DNA of 64,000 nt from NCBI RefSeq assembly GCF_963422355.1, contig NC_085086.1, forward strand, positions 9,183,936 to 9,247,935. The letters are read 5' to 3'. Source of the stretch: Corticium candelabrum. Taxonomy: Eukaryota; Porifera; Homoscleromorpha; Homosclerophorida; Plakinidae. Below the pieces are notes generated by a model. It saw nothing but the letters and a program-made list of their open reading frames with translations, searched no databases and was not told the origin of the DNA. This document shows, piece after piece, positions 22,901 through 35,443 of this stretch (positions are counted from its first letter, which is position 1; every line of letters starts with the position of its first letter). The translations under genes and the position numbers were made by a program.

Positions 22901-25900
22901 AAATCGTTGTATTGCTCCAAAAATGCAGACAAACCTAACTATATCGGACGGACCATATGAGTACCCCCATTCTATCACTATTGGTTGCATTGACGGTCAC
23001 GAAGTTCGTGGGGGCAGTGACGTATACGAATGGAAATGCTCAGAAAATGGAACATGGTTTGACACAAAGACAAAATTGCTTGGAAAAGTTCCGTCATGCG
23101 CACGTAAAATAGAACGATTTATTATATTATTGTTAACAACTATTCATTTTTGTATTTTAGCGAAAAACTGCAAAGAGCCAGCAGCGACTAAAGATTGCAC
23201 ATCAAGCGGAACATATTACCAGTACTCTGGAGTCATTAACTATACACGACCCTATGGCTATTGCATTGATGGTTCTAATAAAATCACTTGTAACAGCGAC
23301 GGCGAATGGTCAGGTCCACCACCTACATGTAGAAGTAAGAAAATTTTGGTATTAAATCCTTCATATTGCATCTGTATTGCAGCCAGTGTTATATGAAAAT
23401 GGATCTAGCATTACATCAATACAATTAGTTTCAGTTTTGTTCAGATGCAGCATTATATTTTGTGTCCATTTAGGAATTCGTTGCCCCCTTCTTGAATCTC
23501 CAGAACATGGCGATATAAAGTTTAAATCAGTAGAAAGGTTTGTGAACGACATAGCAGTTTATCGCTGCATTACCGGTTATGACATATACATGGACAAAAG
23601 TGTATCAAGGATTGTTCGCACGTGCTTACAACCAGAGGACCCTCGGCAATGTGTTGGAATATGGAGCGAAAAACCGCCATGTTGTATACGTACGTCCTGT
23701 TTGTGTTAATATTGTGACACTAATAACAGAATTGCATTACCATAGCGAGGTCATGTCCGGATCCTAATAATTCTAACTTCAGAAATGGACTCATACAAGG
23801 GAATGCGTATTTTTACCCAGAGACAATCTCACTTAACTGCATAAATGGTCACGAACTCGTTGGCGGTGGACCCTATTTTCAGTGCAATCAAAGTGGCCAG
23901 TGGCATGAAATATCAAAACACAGTAAAGAGGCATCAAACAAGACAAAAGAGAGAATCAATTTAGAACTTGAAAAAGTCAAGAATTGCATATCGCCAATAT
24001 CAGAAACAATCAGAACAAAGCACTTTTTACCCAAAGTAAGAAAATTCCCTTCCTGCCAAAGTAAGAATAGCAAATATTTAATATCTATTATTAAATCAGA
24101 CACCTGGTAATGTTCATGATTTATATATACATAGCTGTGTCGTGTGGACGACCTCCTTCGCTACTGAATGGAAGATATGAAGGACACGTCTTTAGCTACG
24201 GAGCCATGGTACGCTACCACTGCAACGTCGGACACTGTCTCGTTGGAAACAATACCTCCATTTGTTTGAAAGAAGGTTATTGGAGTTCAAACACTCACAG
24301 AAAATGTCAAAGTATATATATAACTACCAAAACAAAAATGAAATTGTCGAAAGATTTTAACTTGTATTGACTGGTTATAGTTCTGAAATGTCCTAATTTA
24401 CAATCGATATCAAATGGTTCAGTTTCGGTGTCGTCAAACTATTTGGGCGGAACGGCTACTTACCAATGCAAAACTGGCTTTGATATCATTGGTTCTCGTA
24501 CAACATCATGCCAGAAACATTCATCGCCGCATTGCAGTTTGACATGGACAGATCATCCACCAACATGTAGAGGTTATTGAATAAGGAATTTGTAGCACTT
24601 TTTTAACGTTCGAGTTGCTACTGACAATTACTTTTAGCTAAAGATTGCGGCGATCCGGGTGTCATTAGTCGCGGAAGAATAGCCGTGATCCAAGGAGACG
24701 GAAGGCGATATCCCAGTTACATCCAGTTTATATGCAATCTAGGATATCAAATTGTTGAAGGCACAGAGTTTATGACGTGTTCAAGTTCACAAGTGTGGAA
24801 GGGAAAACGGCCAAAGTGTCAACGTAACCGGTTACTAACTTACACTAGAAATAACTTCAATTGCTATTTATTTCAGCTGTTTATTGTGGTGCGTTGGAAA
24901 AACCCAAGAATGGTGAAATTGTAGGCAACAACTTCTATTTTGGAGAATCCGTGAGATTTTCTTGCAATAGAGGATACATGATGATAGGAAAAGAGACTTT
25001 AACGTGCGAGACGTCTGGTACATGGACAAATATTTCACCCAAATGTATTGGTACAGAGCGCTGCTTAAAAGTGCCATGAATGGCAGTTTTGTAAGTTCAA
25101 TTATGTCTTTAGAAACAAGATGTTTTCCAATTCAAAGACAGAAACATGGGCGTGTTGTTGGAACAGGCAACCAAATTGGCTCTATTCTTGTATTTCAATG
25201 TACGCTAGGATATGCCTTGAAGGGATCTTCAAAACTTCACTGCGTCCAAATCAAAAATTTACCAGCAAAATGGAGCATGCCAATACCGGAATGCCAAGGC
25301 AAATATTAAATTCCTTGCAGTTTTCTTTCAGATAAAGAATACGATGTTTTACAGCAATACGGTGCGAGCCTTTACAGCCTCCTAAAAACGGGTTTATCAG
25401 TGGCAGGAGTTACACGTTTCCGAATTTTGTTGTGTATGCATGTAAAGAAGGTTATAAACTTAGTGGAGAATCAAAGCGCAACTGCAATGGATCTGGACAA
25501 TGGAAAGGATTAGCGCCAAATTGCCAACGTATGGAAGCAGTTGTCACAAAAATATCCTTACCGCAATTCTGATTCAGTCCTTTTTGTCTAGGTATTACAT
25601 GCCCATCAATTCAAAACCCGCTAAATGGAGAATTGGTTGGCGATGATTTTTCTGTAAACTCTACAGTTGAATTCGTTTGTAATGCCGGATATGCTGTGCG
25701 AGGTTCGTCTACGTCTACCTGCCTTTCGCAAGGAATGTGGTCACATGACCCTCCAACATGCCAAAGTTTGTTGTATGTTTTCGTTTTAGTTGGGTATTAG
25801 AAAAAAATGTTATCTTAATAGGTATAAAATGCGCAGCACCGCCTAGACCAAAGTTTGGTAAAGTACTTGTTTCGCAAACTCATGTCCGAAGCGTTGCTCG

Positions 25901-28446
25901 GTACTCTTGCTCGGTTGGGTACAGGCTCGTTGGCGTCACTCACAGGCAATGTATACAAACCTCTAAGTTCACTGTCGAAGCTACGTGGAGCGCTAAGTCT
26001 CCCAAATGCATTTGTAAGAATAGCATTATAATACCCATGATTCCATATTTGCTCAACGTATATTACTTAGCTGTGAGATGTTCTACACTTCATGCTCCAC
26101 GAAACGGAAAAATTGTTGGCGACAATTTTTATTATCCACATTTCGTGCTGTACTTGTGTGACTATGGATACCAGATAGTTTCTGGTAACAGCACTAGAAA
26201 ATGTAACGAAATAGGAAAATGGACAGGCATTGCGCCCTTATGCAAAGGTGAGCAAACACGCACAGTTTAATTTGATATCAACCAATAAAAATTCATTTTT
26301 TCATCAGGTGTTTGTGAAGTTGCAAGACTTAATTGTTCTAACGCTAAGATTTGTGCAGTGGACAGTGACGGCAGTGCAACGTGTATATGCAAATCTCGGT
26401 CTACTTGTCCATTAGATGTCAGACCGGTCTGCGGTTCTGATGGGCGAACTTATGTAAACAAGTGTTTACTGGAAGTGGAGGCATGCTTGTTTGGATCAGA
26501 CTCATTAAGAACGACTAGTCAAGGAGTGTGTGGTAAATTGAAATACTGCAGGATAAATATAATACTGACAATATATTTCATTACAAATGTAGAATTCTCT
26601 TGTCATATCTGCCATTCAAATGCTGATTGTGTTGAAAATACCAATTGCAGCTGCAAACCTCGTTTCGTTGGTGACGGAAGAGAATGTTGCTTCGAAGGTT
26701 TAGTTTCACTCAATTTTTACTAATTCGTATAAAATTTGCAAACAAACTTTCAACATTGTTTTAGAATTAACCAACCAGGTGGCGTTACTTGGATCTGCAG
26801 CATGGTTCGATTGCCAAGAATCGTGCCATCTTCCGTTTGGTTCTACTCATTGGTACTTGAATGGTCAAATTCTAGACCACTCAGATACTAAATCTAGATT
26901 TGCGATTTCAATAAACGGACGAGGACTTTCCATTACGAAACTAAAGTTAGAAGATGCCGGTGAGTATACATGCAGGGTGTCCAGCGACAGGCTCACTTAC
27001 GAACGACATGGACATCTGGATGTCATCGATCCAATCAACCAATTTTCGGCAATTTCTCAATGTTGTAAGATGCTTTTAAAATCAGTAATTACTTTAATAG
27101 TTATAAGGTAATATTTAAAATCAAACTGAATTAAACAGCTCTAAAATTATTTTCTAAAACTTGTTGATACTAAAATATATTAGTTAGAAACGTCTGAAAG
27201 TAAGTCAACAAATCAACATTTGTAGTAAACAATACAATACAGATTGACATAATCAAATGTCGTACTAAATTCAATTTCTAAACGGTAAGATCAATATTCG
27301 TAAATATAATAATATTGTAATAGAATTATGTAATATACCGCAGAAAATTTAAACTTTAATAGACGTGGTACTATGTTAAGAGCTGTGACTGCAGCTTTAC
27401 GCTTGCACGATTTTCAGCACGTTGTACTGAGGCAGTGCCATTTGAAGAACCATTGTGCATTTTGTAATTATAGTTAGAATAGCACACAACACATTCATCT
27501 TGCACATCATGCATGATCACATCTGAATACTGCGGGGTGTGTTCCTCAATTATCATTCACATTCAATTGAGTAATAGTCGTTTTGTTCAGTTCATATATT
27601 TTATGGTATATCATCAACAGAGTGTAACCGACATGTAGCAAATCTTATAATATTTCTAACTTGTATACAGCATCAGATTGTGGTAAAAGTTGTGCTAGAA
27701 AGCCATTTGTTGCTGGAGGCGACACGACTAGTCCTGGTGAATTCCCATGGCAAGCAATGCTGTGTTCTCCTCGGCTGGGACGACATTGTGGAGGAGTTCT
27801 CATTTCAGAGAGATGTGTGCTAACAGCAGCACATTGCTTAAAGTATCAGAGCATAAACAGAAAGACTATCACAGTTTGCTTGGGCAAACATTGTGGCAAT
27901 TGCTCCGAATCTGATTCTTTATCCAATTCCGTTTGCTCCAATTCTTCGTCGATAATCATACATCCAGATTTTAATCAAACTTCTTTCGATCATGATATCG
28001 CCGTTCTGAAACTTGCTCGTCCGGTAAACTGCAATTGTCGAACGATCATGCCTGTGTGTCTACCAGACAAGGCAAGAGATTCTTCATACATCCGTGCTCA
28101 ACAAAACGGCATTGTCACTGGATGGGGTCGCGTCAATTCGACAGTCAGCAGATCTAGATGTTTACGTAAAGGAGACGTCAGGTTAAAATCTCGTCGTCTT
28201 TGTCAACTAAAGCATCAAAGTTACCAAATAACTGAGAACATGCTGTGTGCTACTGATTACAACGGTGCCTGTGAAGGAGACAGTGGCGGACCTCTGGTGG
28301 TAAAGAACAGAAAGTTTAGAGGTCGCTATGTGTTGGCAGGAGTTGTGAGTTGGGGAATCGGTTGTGGCGAAAAGACAAAGTTTGGAGTCTACACAGATGT
28401 GATCAGTCATCTCGACTGGATCAAGTCTAGTTGTGGCATCAACTGA
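19588..28446 (+). CDS. Gene 3: mosaic CCP-Kazal-EGF-Ig serine protease
   Basis: It begins with a signal-peptide exon 19588-19654 (MDLILAWAVLLQ...TSAAET), then a kringle-like exon from 19708 that meets a stop. It resumes with CCP or CCP-like exons 21015-21188, 21243-21476, 21675-21848, 21901-22113, 22173-22352, then Kazal 22407-22634, then CCPs 22900-23103, 23161-23334, 23474-23689, 23746-24060, 24135-24311, 24381-24572, 24638-24823, 24877-25050, 25113-25298, 25355-25528, 25592-25765, 25822-26013, 26071-26247, then Kazal 26308-26532, EGF 26593-26697, Ig 26765-27064 and protease 27671-28446. Because all exons are phase 1-1, the signal exon can join a CCP exon directly if the damaged kringle is skipped. 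Exons 21243 and 21901 are the unusual CX5C modules. The 3' two-thirds is intact; the 5' structure is inferred. Confidence 0.8.
20130..20830 (+). pseudogene. Decayed CCP exons in gene 3 intron
   Basis: Three remnants resemble the two-exon CCP/CX5C unit. About 20133-20235 is an A-type CCP ending ...SPPQ with stops. About 20296-20410 is a B-type start (YYPNLRMM) with a TAA. About 20690-20830 is a B-type end with CTACCTACAAGG and AGGCTTTAG/GTATAATG. Related remnants lie at 53992-54310 in gene 4. They show repeated gain and loss of this unit. Confidence 0.55.
27671..28446 (+). CDS. Gene 3 terminal exon: S1-family serine protease domain
   Basis: The full catalytic triad is present (LTAAHC, HDIAVLKL, GDSGGPL). 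The RKPF/VAGGDTTSPGEFPWQ activation site, NGACEGDSGG pocket wall (Gly189, Ala190) and TKFGVY (Phe225) are the same as in gene 1. Differences from gene 1 are scattered surface substitutions, and the exon has no frame damage. It follows the Ig exon across a 606-bp intron and ends at TGA 28444-28446. Like its paralogue it should remain tethered to the N-terminal chain by disulfides after cleavage. Family-level knowledge says Gly189 with Gly216/Gly226 favours large hydrophobic P1 residues. Confidence 0.93.
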
Positions 28447-30421
28447 ATATTGGAGTTTATAGAGATTATCTCGACTCTGAGGAAGACAAAGAATTTTGAC
28501 CTTTCTTTCTGCTTGTTGCATGTTTGCATTCGACTGCTTAGACGTAGAAAATGTTACTGAATCGTCAAAACAAGAATACGGCAAAGTATTCGCAAAGCAG
28601 ACGTAATGGCTGTTTAAATTATAAAAGTTGATGATTGTCCTGAAAACTTCTCCATCAAGTATCTGATAACTTTTATATTTGGACCAACATATTGATTAGT
28701 TTCTTTAGACAATAACAGGATGCGGTTAAATGCAGTTTAGTAATTTAATTAATCTAACCTCTAGTCGGCAGTCATGATCATTTCCTTAGCTAATGTTTAC
28801 TATTATTTTTACACTACCAACGTACAGTAATGGATTAACCTGAATACAGGCGCTGTCGCCAAGCTTTACTAATATATTTACAAAACCCTTCTTCAAAATT
28901 TAATTTTATATTTTCCAGATAACCGCAACCCAAACTAGATTTGACTAGTTGGTATTGCACATGAAGCAAATGTGCAGTAGCAGTAGTCGGCCTAAACGTT
29001 TTTAAATGCAATGAAAGGGCTTAAAACAATAGATTAAAATTACTAACAAAATTGATTTGTGCAATGTGATGTGTGGCTGGATCTACGATAACGCGGTCTG
29101 GATCGCGAGCAAGACGCACGCAACCATGCAGTGTAACACCGACCAACGTACCGTCCATACGTACTTCAACATAAATTTCACGGTTATTAGAAAAGATTAG
29201 AGCTAGCAAAACACAATTTTCTAAATTGCGTACCTCTTAACACTATTTTTGCTCGGTTGCTTCCTTGCGTGAAGTTCACAGTAAACTAACACATGACACT
29301 TACCTAATTAAGTGTGCATCCTCTTGTCGCTTCTCATTGCTTGTTTTCCACCGGATAAAACGACTCCTCAGCAGTTGAACACCGGGAAGGTCAACTACAA
29401 CGACGATTTTCGATACCGCAGTCCTCGGATATACAATATAGCCACCTACAACATCAATGCTAGAGGAAAAACAATATTGTTACATCACCGTTTATCTAAG
29501 TTTTATTATTTTATCATAACTATGTTAATTAAAACATGTACATTTAATTGTAATCAAGTAAAGCAAATTTACTAAATAAGAACAAGTTAAAACGATGCTA
29601 ACATATTATTAAATATTTGAAATACACAATTTGACGTGAAAATCTATTAACTGGTAAAAGACTATTTACTGCCATGTTTGAAACCCATATGATTATGTAT
29701 AGGGTAACGATATGAACAATACTGTGATGATGAGTAAACAATAAATATCATCAATAATTTCAAATTTTCATAACATAAACAAAAATTCTTTGCTTGCTTG
29801 ATTCACTTAAAATTATTTTACTCAGTTAATAAAACTTATCTTGTACTACAACCTTTCTGCCGGCTTAGAAAAGGTTGATGCTATTAAAGCAAACTGTACT
29901 TAGAAATACACAATATTGATGTTATATCTCATTTGTCGCTTTATGGACTCGTTGTTATCAATAGCATCCATTTAGAGTATGCCTAAAAATGCAAGCTTAA
30001 TTAGGAAGACGTAACAGGGACAATGTATTTTAAAAAGACCTCATCAATTAAGTGGCCAACTGTTTCCCTAGTCCAAGTTAGTAGGTGTGATCTAGCATAC
30101 AGTTGACAAGATCTAATGAGACTTGGAAAACTGGAGGATGTTCTCGAATTTTATATCTCAACGATGTCAATCACTTACCTACAGCAAGTTAAATTACTCA
30201 TTCTAAAGAAATTTCAAAGTCTAATTATTCGTAAATATTCAATCTGAGACATGCATAAACTAAAAAACTTATTCTTGATTAAGATGCTAGTTGACAATAA
30301 ATATTTGAGCGTAGATAGGCAGAATGTAGGCATTTTCATGCGCATGTAATACTGGGTGTACAGTTAATGACCTATTCAATAATCAATGATGACTAACCAT
30401 TGAGATGGTATCAAATGAGCC

Positions 30422-30478
<57 letters not shown>

Positions 30479-31095
30479 CACTAAGAGAAACTGTTTAGAC
30501 GTCTTATTCAAATAGAGAATACTTGACACAGCAAAAAAATTTGTTACTTAAGGCTATCCGCCTGCTTTTGATAAATGCGTGTCTCCTGCTAAGAGATAGG
30601 GGCACTGATATCATATCTCAATCTTTGTTCTGTCTGACTCGTTGTCGGTTCTTTAAATATTCTATAAAATACAAATGTAATAATTATTAGAAGTGACAAT
30701 ATACTTTCATGTAGAGTCGTAGACCTAATTGGGCTGCAGTCTTCAGTTTAGTAGGAAACGCTTATTTCACAAATAACAAGACATATAAGTTTCAAAAAGC
30801 GACTACACTTCAGTTTTGATTTCAGTGACGCCATTAATGCAGATTTCAAAATTTTCAAAATTTTGAAAGCAAATTGTACTCCTGCTGCGACAGTGAGACA
30901 CCATGTGTATCACGCTATACATCACAGCTTGCATACCCGGATTAGGAAGTGTTGGACTGGTAGACGAACGGTTGAAAATCAGGTGACGTAGAGGTGGATT
31001 ATTAGAACAGACTTCAACAAGGTAAGCGACGTAAAGTACAGCATCAATCAAATACAGCCAATCCTGACCGAATGTCTTTGCATGTCGATTCTAAA
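28447..31095 (+). other. Gene 3 3' flank ending in an orphan 5' flank
   Basis: It is co-linear with 16943-19478. Minus-strand coding potential is visible near 29060-29215 (REIYVEVRMDG, GCVRLARDPDRVIVDPATHH), which I cannot assign to a family. Positions 30890-31035 repeat the block found just upstream of gene 3, but here no signal-peptide exon follows. Homology ends near 31095, and unrelated DNA up to the PAS gene follows. Confidence 0.55.
30425..30475. repeat. (AT)n microsatellite
   Basis: About 25 uninterrupted AT units. The matching place in the gene 2 flank (near 18845) has only a few units. Confidence 0.95.
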
Positions 31096-31440
31096 CATTT
31101 TTTGGAAAAGACTAGGTTGTGTCATTGTTTCAAATTTTATGGCAGAGGTAGTCGTCACCTTGGCAATCTCACAAAATTTTCAGTCGGCGAGGAGTTTAGG
31201 TGTGTTACATAGGTCTCATTGATATCAAACAGTCATTCTGATTGTTGTAGTACGTAAACGATATCCCAGGACCCCAGAGGCGCCACCCAAGCCCCACCTT
31301 AGCAATTTCACTATTCTACTCTACAGCATAAAAACAAATTCTCTGAGTATTCTACTGAAGTCAGGATGGCAACTTCACTGGAATAATTGGTTGTCACACA
31401 AACTCAGTTAGTTGTCATATGACAGCGTGACGAATACCTT
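31096..31440. other. No gene recognised
   Basis: Unique sequence between the end of the duplicated flank and the CAGA repeat. Nothing is supported on either strand. Confidence 0.45.
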
Positions 31441-31444
31441 TTCG

Positions 31445-31547
31445 AACACTGAGACAGGCAGACAGACAGACAGATGAACAGACAGATGGACAGACAGACA
31501 GAGACAAAAACACGGACGGACGGACAAACAGACAGACTAACTGACAC
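31445..31547 (+). repeat. CAGA-type microsatellite, left arm
   Basis: Degenerate CAGA/CGGA units run up to the inverted-repeat element. The same repeat in the same orientation resumes at 33828-33881, so the element appears to have inserted into one microsatellite. Confidence 0.85.
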
Positions 31548-33827
31548 ACAGGGAATCCGACAGAAAACTCTGTCAGATTTCTAGGTGTTTTGTGGGGTTT
31601 TCTAGGGCGTGCCTACGTAAAACCACAATGCTTGAAACACCACACCTCTTGAACCACGCCTTCCGCCTTACATTTCGGTTGCATGAAGCGCTGTCAGCAT
31701 TTTGCAGCGTACATCGTGACCCTCTCCATCTGTAAACTCAATTACAACAGAGAAACAGGCAGATGGAATGCTCTCAACTGAACTGCGGCACGAGTTCGTA
31801 GTGCAGTCCATTACCCACTGTAACCCTTCAAAACCCTGAAACATCCTAGATCCCTTGCATAACCCTAGCAAACCATTTAGGGTTGCCGATTGCAAGTTAC
31901 CGGTATATACAATTCTTGTCCAGTTGCGGCAGTAATTACTGATCTAGGACTTGGTGAAGATCGTTCCAAAGATGGCAGCAGAACAATCTAATGCAAGTTA
32001 GCAATTCGTCAATGTTCTATACAGATGCTAATCTTGAGAATGTTTCTCAAGAAATCTTCTACAGCCCTGACTTCATGAACAGCGCACAAATTAACTTGGG
32101 CTACAGCTCATAGGTCTTGCTACAAATTGTGAGAGAGAAATCAAACCGCACGGTGGGCACGAGCAAGGTGTTAGAATTCCGAGGCACCTCACTCATACTT
32201 GTAAATTGTAAACTATTCAGTAAAACTCATTAGTTTCACAGGCTAGAGAGAGCTGCACTTTCCCTATTTCTTTCTCTTTCTCTAACTTTTTAGAACTGAG
32301 GACAAAAAATTTTGGACTGTTTTTTTCTCCATGTCAATTTACCACCCTGGGTGCACTCGCGGGCCAAGATCACGCCTACCAGACAGAATGCTTTTGTTTA
32401 CTTTCATACTTAGCGGGCAGTAGACTTGCAATTAGAATGATTTACAGACTAAACGGCTCCCACCCGGAGACTGACAAGATGTGGCCGGTATTGCAACATT
32501 TGTAGTAGGATCAAGAAGGATCGAAATGAACCAATCGGCATCAAGCTTGGAATCGTACCTGAACGGGAGCCTTGCCTGTAGCCAATCACCATCACGCACT
32601 GTTCAAATAGCAAATACGCGGGCACTTGGACTCAACCGGCAGTTCAAGTTCAACGGTCGATCTGTTTTTGCTGTCATCTAGTGTCGGCGGCTGCAAGAGG
32701 ATTACGCATCCTGTGCCTTCACCTGCAACAGCACAGTCCAGCGACAAGCAAAGACGTGTCCCTAATCCAAAAGGTTTACTTTGTCACGTCAACACTCCAG
32801 TAGCTGCTGCATGGTCACCTACAATGGTCTTATCTAGACTTCAACTACGAAATTACGCTGTTGTACGGTCTTGGTTGAACGTGGTCTAGCTGTCAGAAAC
32901 GGCTAGGTACTTTGATTGTCGCTAACAACTTCAGATGCTTCACATTTCCTGTTGGTATTGTACGTAGGTGAAAACATCGATGAAGAGGCCTACCCCACCC
33001 CAAAGATGTCGACAGTTTCTTCCTGTTACAAATATGCATGGGGCTGAGATTGAGGCTTTTGGAGAAGATTCGATAATACAAATACATGTACCTCTTGTGT
33101 CTTCTTGTCTGCGTTACTGCAGCTACAACAACTGCTTTCTATTAGAAAACGATAAAATCTCCTGAGTGCTCAACCAAAGGTCGCTCATGACGGTTCAACT
33201 GGAAGAAACCGCAGCTGCTGCTAGAGATTCATCACCTGGGCAAGAGAATCATCAGAAACCAAGTGAAAAAGCAGACTAGCAAACCGCGTAGCCTTCGATC
33301 ACCACGAGGACATTAGTTTTCTAGATATATTTTAATTACCTAGCTAAGTCTGCAGTGTACCGTACTGTGGTCTAGTAGCTCAATAGTAATAAATGAACGA
33401 TTCAAGTACATGTATACACTCGTGACACAAGCTACCTTGAAAACGCGCGTTATGTCAAAGGCGGGATGAAAATAATTATTTAATATCTAGTTTATTTTAT
33501 TAATAGACCATATGCTATAAATAGGAACACTCTGCCAATTTCATTTACGGCGGGGCTTGATTTGATCCAATTTCCTATCTATCCCATTTAATTAATCGGA
33601 TTAAGGACATTTCCATACAAAATTATATTAATATGCTATTTTTAAATCACCAGTGATAACGAAAACCCTTCAAAACCTTGAAAGGAGTTTTGTGGGGTTT
33701 TAGAAGGGGTTTTGAAAACCCTCCAGGGTAATTGTATCAGTAACCCTAAAGGGTTTTAGAAGGGTTTTCTTGTGAAACCCCCAAAATCCCAATAAACACC
33801 ACTAGGGTTTTCTGTCGGATTCCCTGT
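31548..33827. mobile_element. TIR element inserted in a CAGA microsatellite
   Basis: The left end ACAGGGAATCCGACAGAAAA is the reverse complement of the right end TTTTCTGTCGGATTCCCTGT. Subterminal arrays of AAAACCCTTCAAAACCCT-like motifs occur near 31826-31880 and 33665-33800. The 2.3-kb interior has no recognisable transposase. Short frames at 31668-31895 (minus) and 32481-32889 (plus) are unassigned. Confidence 0.6.
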
Positions 33828-33996
33828 GACAGACAGGCAGACAGACATTCAGATAGACAGACAGACAGACAGACAGATAGAATGTAGTAGTGTTGTTCTT
33901 TGAAAATATATGTATTGACAACTCTACCATTTAGATCAACAACTACTATGTTTGTGTTGCGGTGTGACCAAATATGCGTTTACACTCTAATGCCTA

Positions 33997-34400
33997 GGTT
34001 ATCCGGGCACCTCGGAACCGGGCATTGTCCGTAACTATCTCAGAGGGTCAATTACCTCAGAGGGTCAATTACCACACCTATAGCGTGTCATCCAAGGACG
34101 GAAACTGTGATCCACGTACAATACACCGCAGCTTGGCGACAGTCGTGTCCTCTGCACCGAACACGTGGCAACTAATCTTTTCTCGATCTTTCAAAATCCC
34201 AGCTACATGACCTTGAGACTTCCCTTCCTCCATTTTCCTCATGATTTCTGTCTCTATCTCAGATGTAAGGACAGACCGTCTCCGCTTACTGGTCGCAATT
34301 TCCATGGATGCAAAATTGCGCATGCGCATTGATGTAAAAACATTTTCTCACGTGATTGCTGGAAGTAGATCGAAGTGCCCGGAAGTTCGAGGGTACTGTA
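33997..34400. mobile_element. Short TIR element with HTH-like transposase remnant
   Basis: The ends TTATCCGGGCACCTCGGA and the reverse complement of TCGAAGTGCCCGGAAGTTCG form imperfect inverted repeats. The minus strand (34078-34329) reads SKRRRSVLTSEIETEIMRKM and EEGKSQGHVAGILKDREK. This resembles the helix-turn-helix start of pogo/Tigger-type (CENP-B-like) transposases. No DDE domain is visible. The ends are approximate. Confidence 0.4.
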
Positions 34401-34528
34401 CCTTTGAGTAGCTACTCACCAGGTCACGTGACCTTTACAAAGTCTCTTTTGCATGGCTTGTATTTTTATTTTGAAATCAAGATAATTGCTGGCAGAATTC
34501 ACGAGTCTTACTACTCTGTTTTCTCTAG

Positions 34529-35060
34529 GCTTTGAATGGATTTCTTCTCGTGTCCGATCTCAACGGGATGCTCATCTACGTGTAAGAAAACATACAACAA
34601 CATCTGGGACTCTTCCAGGTACGTTGAATCTCATCGTGTTGTACACACCATGTGAACTACTACATTGTACTTTTTCACATTGCGTACATATTAATATAAT
34701 TTTTTCCCCTGAATATCTTGATGTTAATATCAATTCTTTTTTGAATATCTTGTTGTTAATATCAATTTTTCCTGAATATCATTATGTTGATATGTAGCAC
34801 GATCTTATTGGAACGAGCGTCTTCAGTATCATACACAAAGATGACCATCAAGACATCCAGGATGCTGCAATGACGCCGTTGTCGGGATTTGGCGACCGTA
34901 CTGACCTCAAGTATTCGTTTTTCTGTCGAATGAAATGCACTGCCAGTAAGATGCCGGCAGGAGGATGCAAGAGCCCGGGATACAAGGTAATTATGATAAT
35001 GTCTGTTTGTAATGAGGATTAGCATAGAAAGACAAAGTGAGGACAAAAGTGCAAAGAATG

Positions 35061-35129
<69 letters not shown>

Positions 35130-35162
35130 AGACACACACACAGACACACACAGACACACACA

Positions 35163-35214
<52 letters not shown>

Positions 35215-35265
35215 CTCATGCACACGCACAAGCGTGCACATACACAAATGCACATGCACACTCAT

Positions 35266-35319
<54 letters not shown>

Positions 35320-35353
35320 GCACACAGATAGACAGACACACATGAACACAACC

Positions 35354-35443
<90 letters not shown>

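Noticed and set aside
32481..32889. Two overlapping short frames inside the CAGA-flanked element
   Set aside because: No similarity to a transposase or any family that I can recognise, and no splice context.
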